Position numbers and translations under genes: made by a program
The notes under the pieces: model-generated
Told to the model about the DNA's origin: nothing
Seen by the model: only the letters and a program-made list of their open reading frames with translations
Database searches by the model: none
Virus record (IMG/VR): IMGVR_UViG_3300033154_000149
Coordinates: 1 to 22,994 of that record
Length of the DNA: 22,994 nt
Reading direction: 5' to 3' (one strand)
Source of the DNA: a virus
Shown: piece after piece, positions 8,089 to 14,262 of the stretch
How the letters are laid out: every line of letters begins with the position of its first letter
Position numbering within the stretch: position 1 is the first letter of the stretch

Positions 8089-9117
8089 ATGTTACAAGAA
8101 GGTAAACTTAATTTGTTGTTGGGCATTTCATTTGGTTCGGAGGGAAAAGGTAACATTTGTGAGTATATTGCCAGAAATGCCAAAATTGATCTGGCTATTG
8201 CAAACAACACTCCAAATGCAGGTCATTTTTATCATACAGATGACGGAGAAGTTCGTTTGGCTAAGATGTTGCCAGTTTCGGGTATTACCAACAAAGAATC
8301 AAATATTCTTCTTGGTTCTGGGTCAGCTATCAATTTGGAGATTCTGGACAAAGAAATTACAGAATCAGACTGTGGTAATCGTACGTTGATCGCCACATCA
8401 GCACCTGTTGTAAATCAGAAATGTATCGATTACGAAGTTGAAAATCTGCAGTACATAGCATCAACCTTCCAAGGTAGTGGGGCTGCTATCGGTCTCAAGG
8501 CTATGAGGTCTAAAGACGTTACTATCGTGCGTGATGTACCAGAATTAGAGAAATACGCACATACTAACATCGCAGACATCATTATGAATCGAGTTGTCAA
8601 GCATGGCAAGACTGCATTCGCAGAAATTTGTCAAGGATATGGACTTTCAGTTGACTCTGAATTCTATCCTTTTTGCACGTCTCGACCAGTGAATGTTGGT
8701 CAGGCACTTGGCTATCTTGATGTGCCACATGACATTGTTGGTGATGTAATAGGAGTTGCACGAACCTATATTATTCGTGTTGGTAATGTACCTGGTGGTA
8801 GTTCTGGACCCGTGTATTACGATTCTAAAGAAATGACATGGGAAGAGGTATCACAACACATCGGACGTGATGTAACAGAGAAGACGTCCGTTACGAAAAG
8901 GGTGCGTCGGGTATTCACGTTTAGTAAGTTTCTATTTGAACAGGCAGTACGCAGAAATAGTGTCAATGTTTTATATCTCACCTTTGTTGATTATTTGGTG
9001 GGTAATGAAAAGCAGGAATTCATTGATTATCTAACGTCTGAGGAGTTCAATTTCAAAGAGATTTACTTTGTATCAGGTTTTGGTGAATTCGATAAACACG
9101 TTGAAAAGATAAAATGA
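8089..9117 (+). CDS. purZ: PurZ-like N6-succino-2-amino-dAMP synthase (PurA family)
   Basis: The 342-residue product is the length of archaeal-type PurA. The P-loop is GISFGSEGKG (12-21): PurA has WGDEGKGK with a catalytic Asp, and here that position is Ser17, the substitution reported for PurZ enzymes that use dGMP instead of IMP. The catalytic His is kept in NAGH (H46), and the aspartate-binding loop TKRVRR (269-274) matches PurA's RxRR. Expected reaction: dGMP plus aspartate gives N6-succino-2-amino-dAMP, which host PurB converts to 2-aminoadenine nucleotide. T298-x-x-D301 (LTFVD) resembles the PurA guanine-reading TKxD, so GTP may be the phosphate donor. A GGAAGGTGA ribosome site precedes the start, 14 bases after the polymerase. 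A host-like PurA role is the alternative, but Ser17 argues against it. Confidence 0.82.
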   Translation: MLQEGKLNLLLGISFGSEGKGNICEYIARNAKIDLAIANNTPNAGHFYHTDDGEVRLAKMLPVSGITNKESNILLGSGSAINLEILDKEITESDCGNRTLIATSAPVVNQKCIDYEVENLQYIASTFQGSGAAIGLKAMRSKDVTIVRDVPELEKYAHTNIADIIMNRVVKHGKTAFAEICQGYGLSVDSEFYPFCTSRPVNVGQALGYLDVPHDIVGDVIGVARTYIIRVGNVPGGSSGPVYYDSKEMTWEEVSQHIGRDVTEKTSVTKRVRRVFTFSKFLFEQAVRRNSVNVLYLTFVDYLVGNEKQEFIDYLTSEEFNFKEIYFVSGFGEFDKHVEKIK

Positions 9118-9263
9118 TGCCTTATTGGTTAATGTTATCACTTCTTGCTCAGTACATAATCTTGGCAGTGATCTGTCTGATTATGAAACGGTGGGTGTTA
9201 GCATTATATTGGACTGGTGCAACACTTTTGCACACAGCTGTAATGATAGGAATGAAACCATGA
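9114..9263 (+). CDS. Small membrane protein (49 aa)
   Basis: The ATG at 9114 overlaps the purZ stop (ATGA) and the frame runs to TGA at 9261-9263. The product (starting MMPYWLMLSLLAQYIILAVI) has a hydrophobic helix at about 4-23, a KRW turn and a second hydrophobic stretch at about 28-46, so it is a probable two-pass inner-membrane protein. The next small gene overlaps its stop by ATGA. The neat overlaps at both ends favour this frame over the longer ORF starting at 9125. Function unknown. Confidence 0.6.
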   Translation: MMPYWLMLSLLAQYIILAVICLIMKRWVLALYWTGATLLHTAVMIGMKP

Positions 9264-9370
9264 AAACTTGGCAAATTGTTTTATTATCAATTGCAGGGAC
9301 ATTGTTAGTGGTGTGGATGTTCTTCTGGTATAGTTGTATACATCCATTACAAACAATGTATGGTGCATAG
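9260..9370 (+). CDS. Small single-pass membrane protein (36 aa)
   Basis: The ATG at 9260 overlaps the previous stop (ATGA), with an AGGA about 8 bases upstream. The product starts MKTWQIVLLSIAGTLLVVW, with one transmembrane helix at about 5-24 followed by a short polar tail containing one Cys. The frame is open further upstream (from 9125), but that portion only shadows the preceding small gene. It is the last gene before promoter P2, so it closes the first transcription unit. Function unknown. Confidence 0.6.
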   Translation: MKTWQIVLLSIAGTLLVVWMFFWYSCIHPLQTMYGA

Positions 9371-9397
9371 GAGTAAGTTATATATCGTGTAATTAAC

Positions 9398-9426
9398 TTG
9401 ACTTCTCAATTAAGGTGTGTTAAAAT
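9398..9426 (+). promoter_or_regulatory. Sigma70-type promoter P2 (extended -10)
   Basis: TTGACT at 9398-9403, a 17-base spacer ending GTGTGT, then TAAAAT at 9421-9426. The layout is identical to P1 and P3. An AGGAGG and the start of the next gene follow 10-24 bases later. No hairpin-plus-T-run terminator separates it from the preceding gene, so readthrough from unit 1 is likely. Confidence 0.85.
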
Positions 9427-9449
9427 GTTAATTAAAGGAGGATAACAGC

Positions 9450-9883
9450 ATGGGTAAAATAACGTTGAAGGAAGATGAAAAATTGAGTGGCTTGTTGTGG
9501 ATCAATTCGACGGGTCGTCAAAGTATGAAAGAAGAGAGAATCAACGAAGATGGTGGTCGTTGGGCTTATTCATTGAGAAGAGGCACTAAAGTTGCTCTTA
9601 TCAGTGATGATGAACAGGTGGCACTGTACGATAACAAGGAAGAGGCTATTAAGCAGGTCATTATATCATTGGTGGTTGCATTACAGGTGGTCATGAAGTT
9701 GAAGAGAAGACAGAAGAGACTGATCCTGTTGATAGTGGTGAAGAGAAGACAGAAGAAGTCGAGGAGAATGCAGAAAATACAGCACCTACTCCTGACCCTG
9801 AGCCGGAACCAGAACCTGAGGCACCTGCAGAAGAAAATCCTGAGGATGCACCAGAACCAACAGAAGAAGATACAAAAGAGTAA
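9450..9883 (+). CDS. Hypothetical protein with acidic Pro/Glu tail, apparent frameshift
   Basis: It starts at ATG 9450, 8 bases after AGGAGG (9436-9441), as first gene behind promoter P2. The first 68 codons read sensibly (MGKITLKEDEKLSGLLWINS to YDNKEEAIK). After AAG at 9651-9653 the same frame continues only as an implausible Lys/Arg/Gln-rich tail to 9902. The -1 frame reads AGHYIIGGCITGGHEVEEK and then a very acidic Pro/Glu tail (TPDPEPEPEPEAPAEE) to TAA 9881-9883. That frame has no own ATG, GTG or TTG after its last stop (9650-9652). One missing G (AAGGCAGG read as AAGCAGG) would join the two halves cleanly. It may be a base-call error, a true mutation, or less likely a programmed frameshift, since no slippery heptamer is visible. 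Function unknown. Confidence 0.6.
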
Positions 9884-9914
9884 ACTTTCATTAATCTATT
9901 AATAGGAGAGTTTA

Positions 9915-10196
9915 ATGAAAATGAATGAAATCGTATTAATGATTACAATGTTATCAGTGGCAGTGTTTTCTTACGTTGTTGGTTTGACGTGGCAGGGACA
10001 CTTCTGGATGGCATTCCTTTGTTTCTTTGGCTTAGTTGAGTTCTTGTTGAAGAAGTTTACTGACAAGACGTTAAGTGAGCATGTATGGACAAAGGCGTTA
10101 TGGGTCCGAGTAGTGTTAAGTGTGTTAATGCTGGCATCGTTTGCCTCATTAGGTTGGCACTTCATCTGGGGCTGTGGAATGCATTGTGGTCAGTAA
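9915..10196 (+). CDS. Three-helix membrane protein
   Basis: The 93-residue product starts 5 bases after GGAGAG (9904-9909). Hydrophobic helices lie at about 7-25, 30-47 and 64-86, separated by a Lys/Asp loop (LLKKFTDK) and a short HVWTKALWVR segment. The C-terminus is WGCGMHCGQ, with two cysteines and a histidine. It sits among DNA-metabolism genes but shows no enzymatic motif. Possible roles in superinfection exclusion or envelope modification are guesses; function unknown. Confidence 0.7.
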   Translation: MKMNEIVLMITMLSVAVFSYVVGLTWQGHFWMAFLCFFGLVEFLLKKFTDKTLSEHVWTKALWVRVVLSVLMLASFASLGWHFIWGCGMHCGQ

Positions 10197-10199
10197 TCT

Positions 10200-10391
10200 A
10201 TGGTAATGCAACTTGAAATCGTCAAGAGGTGGAGATGCTCGAAGTGTAATTATGTCACTTTTACATTTCCACCTCATGGTGACTGTATGAATTGTTCTTT
10301 TGGTCAAGAGTATAGTGAAGATGTTATTCCGTTAAAGGATCCACCAAAAAAGAGAAAATATACAAGAAGGAAGGTGAAGAATGCAAAGTGA
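10200..10391 (+). CDS. Small zinc-ribbon protein
   Basis: The 63-residue product has CSKC (13-16) and CMNC (29-32), a four-cysteine zinc ribbon, followed by a strongly basic tail (PPKKRKYTRRKVKNAK). This is consistent with nucleic-acid binding. No clear ribosome site precedes ATG 10200 or the in-frame ATG 10206, so expression probably depends on translational coupling to the membrane-protein gene ending 3 bases earlier. Its tail overlaps the start of the UvsY-like gene. Function unknown. Confidence 0.65.
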   Translation: MVMQLEIVKRWRCSKCNYVTFTFPPHGDCMNCSFGQEYSEDVIPLKDPPKKRKYTRRKVKNAK

Positions 10392-10863
10392 TGTTTTGGA
10401 TGATATATTGAACAAGATCAGTCTTTCATTTGGTAATGAATCGTTGGAGTTGATTATACCACATGAACAGATGATTGAAATGTCTATGTATCGTGTTGGT
10501 GCATTAGATATTGATGATTTGGATGGTGAGTTGGTGTTCCTGCCAAAGATGTACACGTTGTTTACTGCATTATTGTCGTTTGTTGTTGAGAAGTCAAATC
10601 ATGCACATACACACGTAAAGAGAATAGAGGCAACTCAATCTTTGCAGTATGAGAAACAACTTGTTGGTGCTGGTGAACGTGCAACAGATAAGAAAATAGA
10701 AAAACTTGTTATATCTGATGAAATGTATAAAGTTGCTGTTGACCAAGATTTAGATTTTAAGAATATGGTGATGTCCTTTCAGAACATACTTAAGGCACTT
10801 GAAGTGAAACGTGATTCTCTGTTGCAATTAGTTAAGAAGAGAAGACAAGAAATGGAGGCTTGA
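10381..10863 (+). CDS. Putative UvsY-like recombination mediator
   Basis: The 160-residue product starts after AAGGAAGGTGA. It is helical and charged, with VKRIEATQSLQYEKQL in the middle, a SDEMYKVAVDQDLD segment and a C-terminal KALEVKRDSLLQLVKKRRQE. T4 UvsY has the same order of elements (an RIEA-containing helix, a basic middle, a segment of acidic and helical residues, and a C-terminal helix with conserved Arg). It sits directly before the uvsX/recA gene, where a recombination mediator would be expected. The assignment rests on architecture and context rather than a diagnostic motif. It would load the recombinase onto SSB-coated ssDNA. Confidence 0.45.
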   Translation: MQSDVLDDILNKISLSFGNESLELIIPHEQMIEMSMYRVGALDIDDLDGELVFLPKMYTLFTALLSFVVEKSNHAHTHVKRIEATQSLQYEKQLVGAGERATDKKIEKLVISDEMYKVAVDQDLDFKNMVMSFQNILKALEVKRDSLLQLVKKRRQEMEA

Positions 10864-10865
10864 AA

Positions 10866-12014
10866 ATGAACAAGAAAAGTGAAAAATTGAAAACTGAGGC
10901 AGTACCTTTGGATGACTTAGGTTCTCTTGTCGGTAATCTTATTAAAGATTATCGTAAAGTTGGTCTACCTATGGAAAAAGGGAAAGTTGATTGTGAATTT
11001 ATTGATACTGGCAATCTTGCATTAAATTATATAATGTCAGGTTCGTTTGATGATGGACTACCATCTGGTCAATTAACTGAAATTCATGGCGACCCGTCAA
11101 CTGGTAAATCTCTTCTCTTGTATAACATCATCGCAAATTTCTTGATTAAGTACCCAAAAGGTGTTGTTATACTTGATGATGCTGAACAGGCTTATGTGCA
11201 ATATCTTGGGTCGAAGTTGCAAATTGATGAATCTCGTTTGATTAAGATTTCATCTGCAACCATTGAAGATCATATGAATATGGTATTTCGTGGTGGTCAA
11301 ATCATCAATCAAGTAAATGATGAATCAGATGAAATTGAAGTTGCAGATCCAATTATTCGAAAGTTGTTGAGTGCTGGTGTTACTCAAATATTGATTGCTA
11401 TTGACAGTATTGCAGTTTTGTCAACCAAACATGAACAGGCGGTTGGTCTCGATAAGCCTGACTTGTCAAAGGCAAAGGTATTAAAGGCACTCTTACGTGT
11501 TGCAGTTCCTTACATCAAGAAGTACAAACTCACCTATATTATAACCAATCACTTGATATACAAAATTGGGTCTCAAATACCTAATCAGAAAGTTACTCCC
11601 GGTGGCGGTGGTATCGTGTATCAGTCGTCTATTCGATTGGGAATGACATACACAGGTAAACTCAAAGTGAAAGACACGAATTTGATTGCAGGTGTCAAGT
11701 CAAGAGTAACGACTGTGAAGAATCGATTTGCACCTCCATTTAGACAGGCTGATATGGAGATTTTATTCAATGCAGGCATATCAAAGTATTCAGGTTTAGT
11801 TTCTCTTTTAACTAATATGGGTGTGTTGAAAATGACAAGTGGTGGTTGGTATACTATAATTGATACTGACATGAAGTTTCAACAAAAACATTTGTCTGAA
11901 AAGTGGGAAGAAATTCGAAAGTTGATAGAGGCAAAAGGTATTTTACAACGCAAACAAGAGGTTGTTGATTATGTAGATCCAAATGTAATAACACAAGACC
12001 AACTTGATGGATAA
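10866..12014 (+). CDS. RecA/UvsX-like recombinase
   Basis: The frame is open from TTG 10860, but ATG 10866 lies 7 bases after GGAGG (10854-10858) and is preferred (382 residues). Walker A is GDPSTGKS (75-82). The RecA catalytic-Glu segment is VILDDAEQA (E107), Walker B is ILIAID (175-180). YIITNHLIYKIG has Asn-His where RecA has Asn-Gln, as I recall for UvsX. The ssDNA-binding loop 2 region is KVTPGGGGIVYQSSIRL. It forms presynaptic filaments for strand invasion and recombination-dependent replication, probably with the SSB, the upstream UvsY-like protein and the SbcD-SbcC fusion that resects ends. Confidence 0.9.
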   Translation: MNKKSEKLKTEAVPLDDLGSLVGNLIKDYRKVGLPMEKGKVDCEFIDTGNLALNYIMSGSFDDGLPSGQLTEIHGDPSTGKSLLLYNIIANFLIKYPKGVVILDDAEQAYVQYLGSKLQIDESRLIKISSATIEDHMNMVFRGGQIINQVNDESDEIEVADPIIRKLLSAGVTQILIAIDSIAVLSTKHEQAVGLDKPDLSKAKVLKALLRVAVPYIKKYKLTYIITNHLIYKIGSQIPNQKVTPGGGGIVYQSSIRLGMTYTGKLKVKDTNLIAGVKSRVTTVKNRFAPPFRQADMEILFNAGISKYSGLVSLLTNMGVLKMTSGGWYTIIDTDMKFQQKHLSEKWEEIRKLIEAKGILQRKQEVVDYVDPNVITQDQLDG

Positions 12015-12029
12015 TGAGAGGAGTCAAAA

Positions 12030-13160
12030 TTGTTTAAACCTGATAAAGTATCAATTGGTCTTGACGATATAGCCGTCATACCAGAATCACCTGTTGTATT
12101 TTCTGATTCAGAAGTCGATCTGTCTATTGATATAGGTAAATTGAAGTTGGGATTGCCTATCATATCGGCTGCTATGGACAGTGTATTTTCACCTGCAATC
12201 GTATCGAGATTGAGTGAAGAAGGTGGCTATTCATTACTCAATTTGTGTGGATTGATGTCGAGATACAAGTTTGAAATGTGGGAAAAAATATTCAATAAAA
12301 TAAGCAATCTGCCTGTTATACTCATTCTACAACATTTGTACAATGACAAGCCGATGGATCATGCAATTCTCAGACACAATTTGAAAGAGTTGAAAGGTCA
12401 TACTAGTGCTAAGTTTGGTGTGTCTGCAACACCTCAAACAGCAGAAAGTCTGTTTGAAACAGCACTTGAAGTTGGTGGTTATGATACGTTTGCAATTCAG
12501 TCTTCTTTTGTATCACCATTTTGGAAGTCGAAGACAATAGAAGGTTTGGACATTATTAAGTATTTAAAGAAGTTGAAGGATCAAGGATGCACGACGATGG
12601 TTGGTAATGTAGCGTCACTTAACGTTGCACGTGTATTTATTGATGGTGGTGTTGATGCGTTATTCTTGGGTATCGGACCCGGAGTAATATGCACGACACG
12701 TAAAGTGTTGGGTATTGGTGCAGGTCACATCACGTCTATTCATAACATAAGAGAGTATATTGAAACATCATCGTCTGATACACGAATTATAGCAGATGGT
12801 GGTATTCAGTGTAGTGGTGATATTATTAAGTTAATATGCACAGGTGCTCATGCAGTAGTAATTGGTGGTATGTTTGCACGTACGGCTCAGGCTCCTTTTA
12901 TTGGGTATCACTGGGGACAATCAGCCTGTCATAGGACACTTCCTAGAGGCAATTTACAAAAGTTTGAGACCAACGAATTTGACACTATTCAAAAGGTGTT
13001 GGTGGGTCCATCTGATGTTGATGATGGAAGATTCAATTTGGTTCATGCAATTAAAAATGCCTTTAGTAACATTGGTGTCTTGAACGTTTCAGACGCTTAT
13101 CACAAGACATCAGTTGTGCAGTTTGGAGGCATGGCAACTGAGGGGAAATTGAAAAAATGA
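12030..13160 (+). CDS. IMP dehydrogenase / GMP reductase family enzyme (GuaB-like)
   Basis: Start is TTG 12030, fixed by GAGAGGAG at 12016-12023. The 376-residue (beta/alpha)8 enzyme has LPIISAAMDSV (42-52), GNVASLNVARVFIDGGVDAL, the catalytic loop GIGPGVICTTR (Cys221), ADGGIQCSGD phosphate-binding (255-264) and VIGGMFA. The CICTTR-type loop is closest to IMPDH. It lacks the CBS pair that makes typical IMPDH about 490 residues. The region after residue 290 does not show the usual RGM or Arg-Tyr flap, and the NAD-contact Asp segment is replaced by FAIQSSFVSP. It may therefore raise GMP/dGMP supply for PurZ, or catalyse a related reaction on another purine. Its place next to the DUF5664 gene supports a nucleotide-pool role. 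Confidence 0.75.
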   Translation: MFKPDKVSIGLDDIAVIPESPVVFSDSEVDLSIDIGKLKLGLPIISAAMDSVFSPAIVSRLSEEGGYSLLNLCGLMSRYKFEMWEKIFNKISNLPVILILQHLYNDKPMDHAILRHNLKELKGHTSAKFGVSATPQTAESLFETALEVGGYDTFAIQSSFVSPFWKSKTIEGLDIIKYLKKLKDQGCTTMVGNVASLNVARVFIDGGVDALFLGIGPGVICTTRKVLGIGAGHITSIHNIREYIETSSSDTRIIADGGIQCSGDIIKLICTGAHAVVIGGMFARTAQAPFIGYHWGQSACHRTLPRGNLQKFETNEFDTIQKVLVGPSDVDDGRFNLVHAIKNAFSNIGVLNVSDAYHKTSVVQFGGMATEGKLKK

Positions 13161-13576
13161 GTGAATTGAGAAAGAAACATAAAGAAAGAGCATCATCTGA
13201 CCCTGCAGTAAAAGGCGATGGTGACAAGTTGCGATTCGACCTTGTACCAATTGAGGCTATGGAAGAAGTTGCCAAAGTATACACAGTTGGTGCAGTTAAG
13301 TATGAAGATAGAAATTGGGAAAAAGGTATGAAGTGGTCACGAATGTATGCGGCCATGGAACGTCATGCGAAGGCATTTTGGAGAGGTGAGACGTATGACC
13401 CAGAAACTGGAATTCATCATATGGCTCATGCTGCTTGGAATTGTCTTGCATTGATTCATTATACAATGTTTAAACCTGAGTTTGATGATAGACCAGTTCA
13501 TGCAATACCTGTAATAAAATTGAAATTGAATAAGAAGGACTCCAAAACATTCAAGAAGTTGAATGGATTAAAATAA
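13157..13576 (+). CDS. DUF5664 family, putative dATP/dGTP diphosphohydrolase (MazZ-like role)
   Basis: The 139-residue protein starts in an ATGA overlap with the GuaB-like gene. Residues 19-103 match the DUF5664 signature: KGDGDKLRFDLVPIEAMEEV, then YTVGAVKYEDRNWEKGMKWS, then ERHAKAFWRGE.YDPETG and HHMAHAAWNCLALIHY. The family is named for dATP/dGTP diphosphohydrolase activity, and all-helical Glu/His/Asp residues of this kind bind Mg-nucleotide. In a Z-genome phage such an enzyme would make dGMP (the PurZ substrate) and lower dATP. The tight overlap with the GuaB-like gene supports a joint role in purine pools. Activity here is inferred from family and context. The C-terminal 30 residues are basic and not part of the signature. 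Confidence 0.75.
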   Translation: MSELRKKHKERASSDPAVKGDGDKLRFDLVPIEAMEEVAKVYTVGAVKYEDRNWEKGMKWSRMYAAMERHAKAFWRGETYDPETGIHHMAHAAWNCLALIHYTMFKPEFDDRPVHAIPVIKLKLNKKDSKTFKKLNGLK

Positions 13577-13582
13577 GTTGTT

Positions 13583-13655
13583 GGGGCTATAGTGTAATCG
13601 GTTAACACAGCAGGTTTTCAATCTGCTATTTCGAGTTCGAGTCTCGGTAGCCCTA
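13583..13655 (+). tRNA. tRNA-Glu (anticodon UUC)
   Basis: A full cloverleaf folds. The acceptor GGGGCTA pairs TAGCCCT with a G-U at the end. The D-stem is GTGT/ACAC, with loop AATCGGTTA. The anticodon stem GCAGG/TCTGC (last pair G-U) closes loop TTTTCAA with anticodon TTC at 13617-13619. The T-stem is TCGAG/CTCGG with loop TTCGAGT, and the discriminator is A. CCA is not encoded. It sits in the same direction as the genes, between the DUF5664 gene and a small ORF, and would read the abundant GAA codons of this AT-rich genome. Confidence 0.93.
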
Positions 13656-13676
13656 TAATGAAAAGGAGAGTGAAAC

Positions 13677-13913
13677 ATGGCTAAAGCAGTTAGAGGTGAC
13701 AAAAGATTCGATGCTAAAATTCATCGCATGATTATCGACCTAAGAAGTGCATTGGCAGGTCGAAAGTATGAATTGGATTTGGATACGATATACGCATTGT
13801 TGGAGTTTGGTTGTTACTTGATTAAAAATGCAACACCATTAATCAAGATTCGTGTTGCACAAATCAAATCTGGTAAAGATACAGCAGCCAAGAAATTGAA
13901 GAATAAAAAATGA
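13677..13913 (+). CDS. Hypothetical basic protein (78 aa)
   Basis: It starts after AAAAGGAGAGTGAAAC (strong ribosome site) just downstream of the tRNA. The product is basic at both ends (MAKAVRGDKRFDAKIHRMI and AAKKLKNKK) with a central predicted helix (DTIYALLEFGCYLIKNA). It looks like a small helical nucleic-acid-associated protein, but no family is recognised. The next gene begins in an ATGA overlap with its stop, so the two are probably co-translated. Confidence 0.65.
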   Translation: MAKAVRGDKRFDAKIHRMIIDLRSALAGRKYELDLDTIYALLEFGCYLIKNATPLIKIRVAQIKSGKDTAAKKLKNKK

Positions 13914-14104
13914 AATCAGACGACTACTTGAGAATTGTAGATGTCATACAGAAGGCAGGAGTTAAACTCAATAATTTCGAGAGTAAATTCGTGCCTTCTG
14001 TAAAAGAACAAATTGAAAAAGGTTATGCATTATCAAGTAAACAGGTAAGTACATTGTTAGGTATTTATCAACGAGTTACTGATCTAAAACCCGACGCATG
14101 GTAA
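13910..14104 (+). CDS. Hypothetical helical protein (64 aa)
   Basis: It overlaps the preceding stop as ATGA. The product (MKSDDYLRIVDVIQKAGVKL start) contains LSSKQVSTLLGIYQRVTD, a pattern (LSxKQ followed by a helix with an aromatic) often seen in small phage replication-associated proteins. No catalytic motif or membrane segment is visible. Function unknown. Confidence 0.65.
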   Translation: MKSDDYLRIVDVIQKAGVKLNNFESKFVPSVKEQIEKGYALSSKQVSTLLGIYQRVTDLKPDAW

Positions 14105-14262
14105 AAATAGACGAATTAAAAGACAAGTTTAACAGATGGTGGATGTGTGATTTCTGTGGTGGTATGGCAGACCCAATCAATGAGAGTATGTTTGTTTCTT
14201 GTATCATTGGTTCTGCTTTGGGCATTATTATTGCACTAATATTTTGGAGACTGGTATTATGA
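14098..14262 (+). CDS. Small membrane protein with CxxC (54 aa)
   Basis: The ATG at 14098 overlaps the end of the previous ORF, and the frame runs to TGA 14260-14262, which itself overlaps the next gene's ATG. The product starts MVKIDELKDKFNRWWMCDFC, carrying a CxxC, then has a single hydrophobic helix (about 31-52) at the C-terminus, so it is probably anchored with its N-terminus in the cytoplasm. No ribosome site is obvious, so translational coupling is assumed. Function unknown. Confidence 0.5.
   Translation: MVKIDELKDKFNRWWMCDFCGGMADPINESMFVSCIIGSALGIIIALIFWRLVL

Noticed and set aside
8089-9117. Ordinary PurA (AMP biosynthesis)
   Set aside because: The catalytic Asp is Ser, and the gene sits between the phage polymerase and small phage genes; kept only as the formal alternative.
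9125-9259. Upstream part of the 81-residue frame starting at 9125
   Set aside because: It lies over a better-supported 49-residue membrane gene (9114-9263) that has ATGA overlaps at both ends; only the portion from ATG 9260 is kept.
9691-9891. Ser/Gly-repeat ORF on the minus strand
   Set aside because: It is the antisense of the Pro/Glu repeat codons, with no ribosome site and no gene context on that strand.
9654-9902. Basic frame-0 tail of the gene starting at 9450
   Set aside because: It is a Lys/Arg/Gln-rich shadow of the Pro/Glu coding frame and has low-complexity composition; the -1 frame is the natural continuation.
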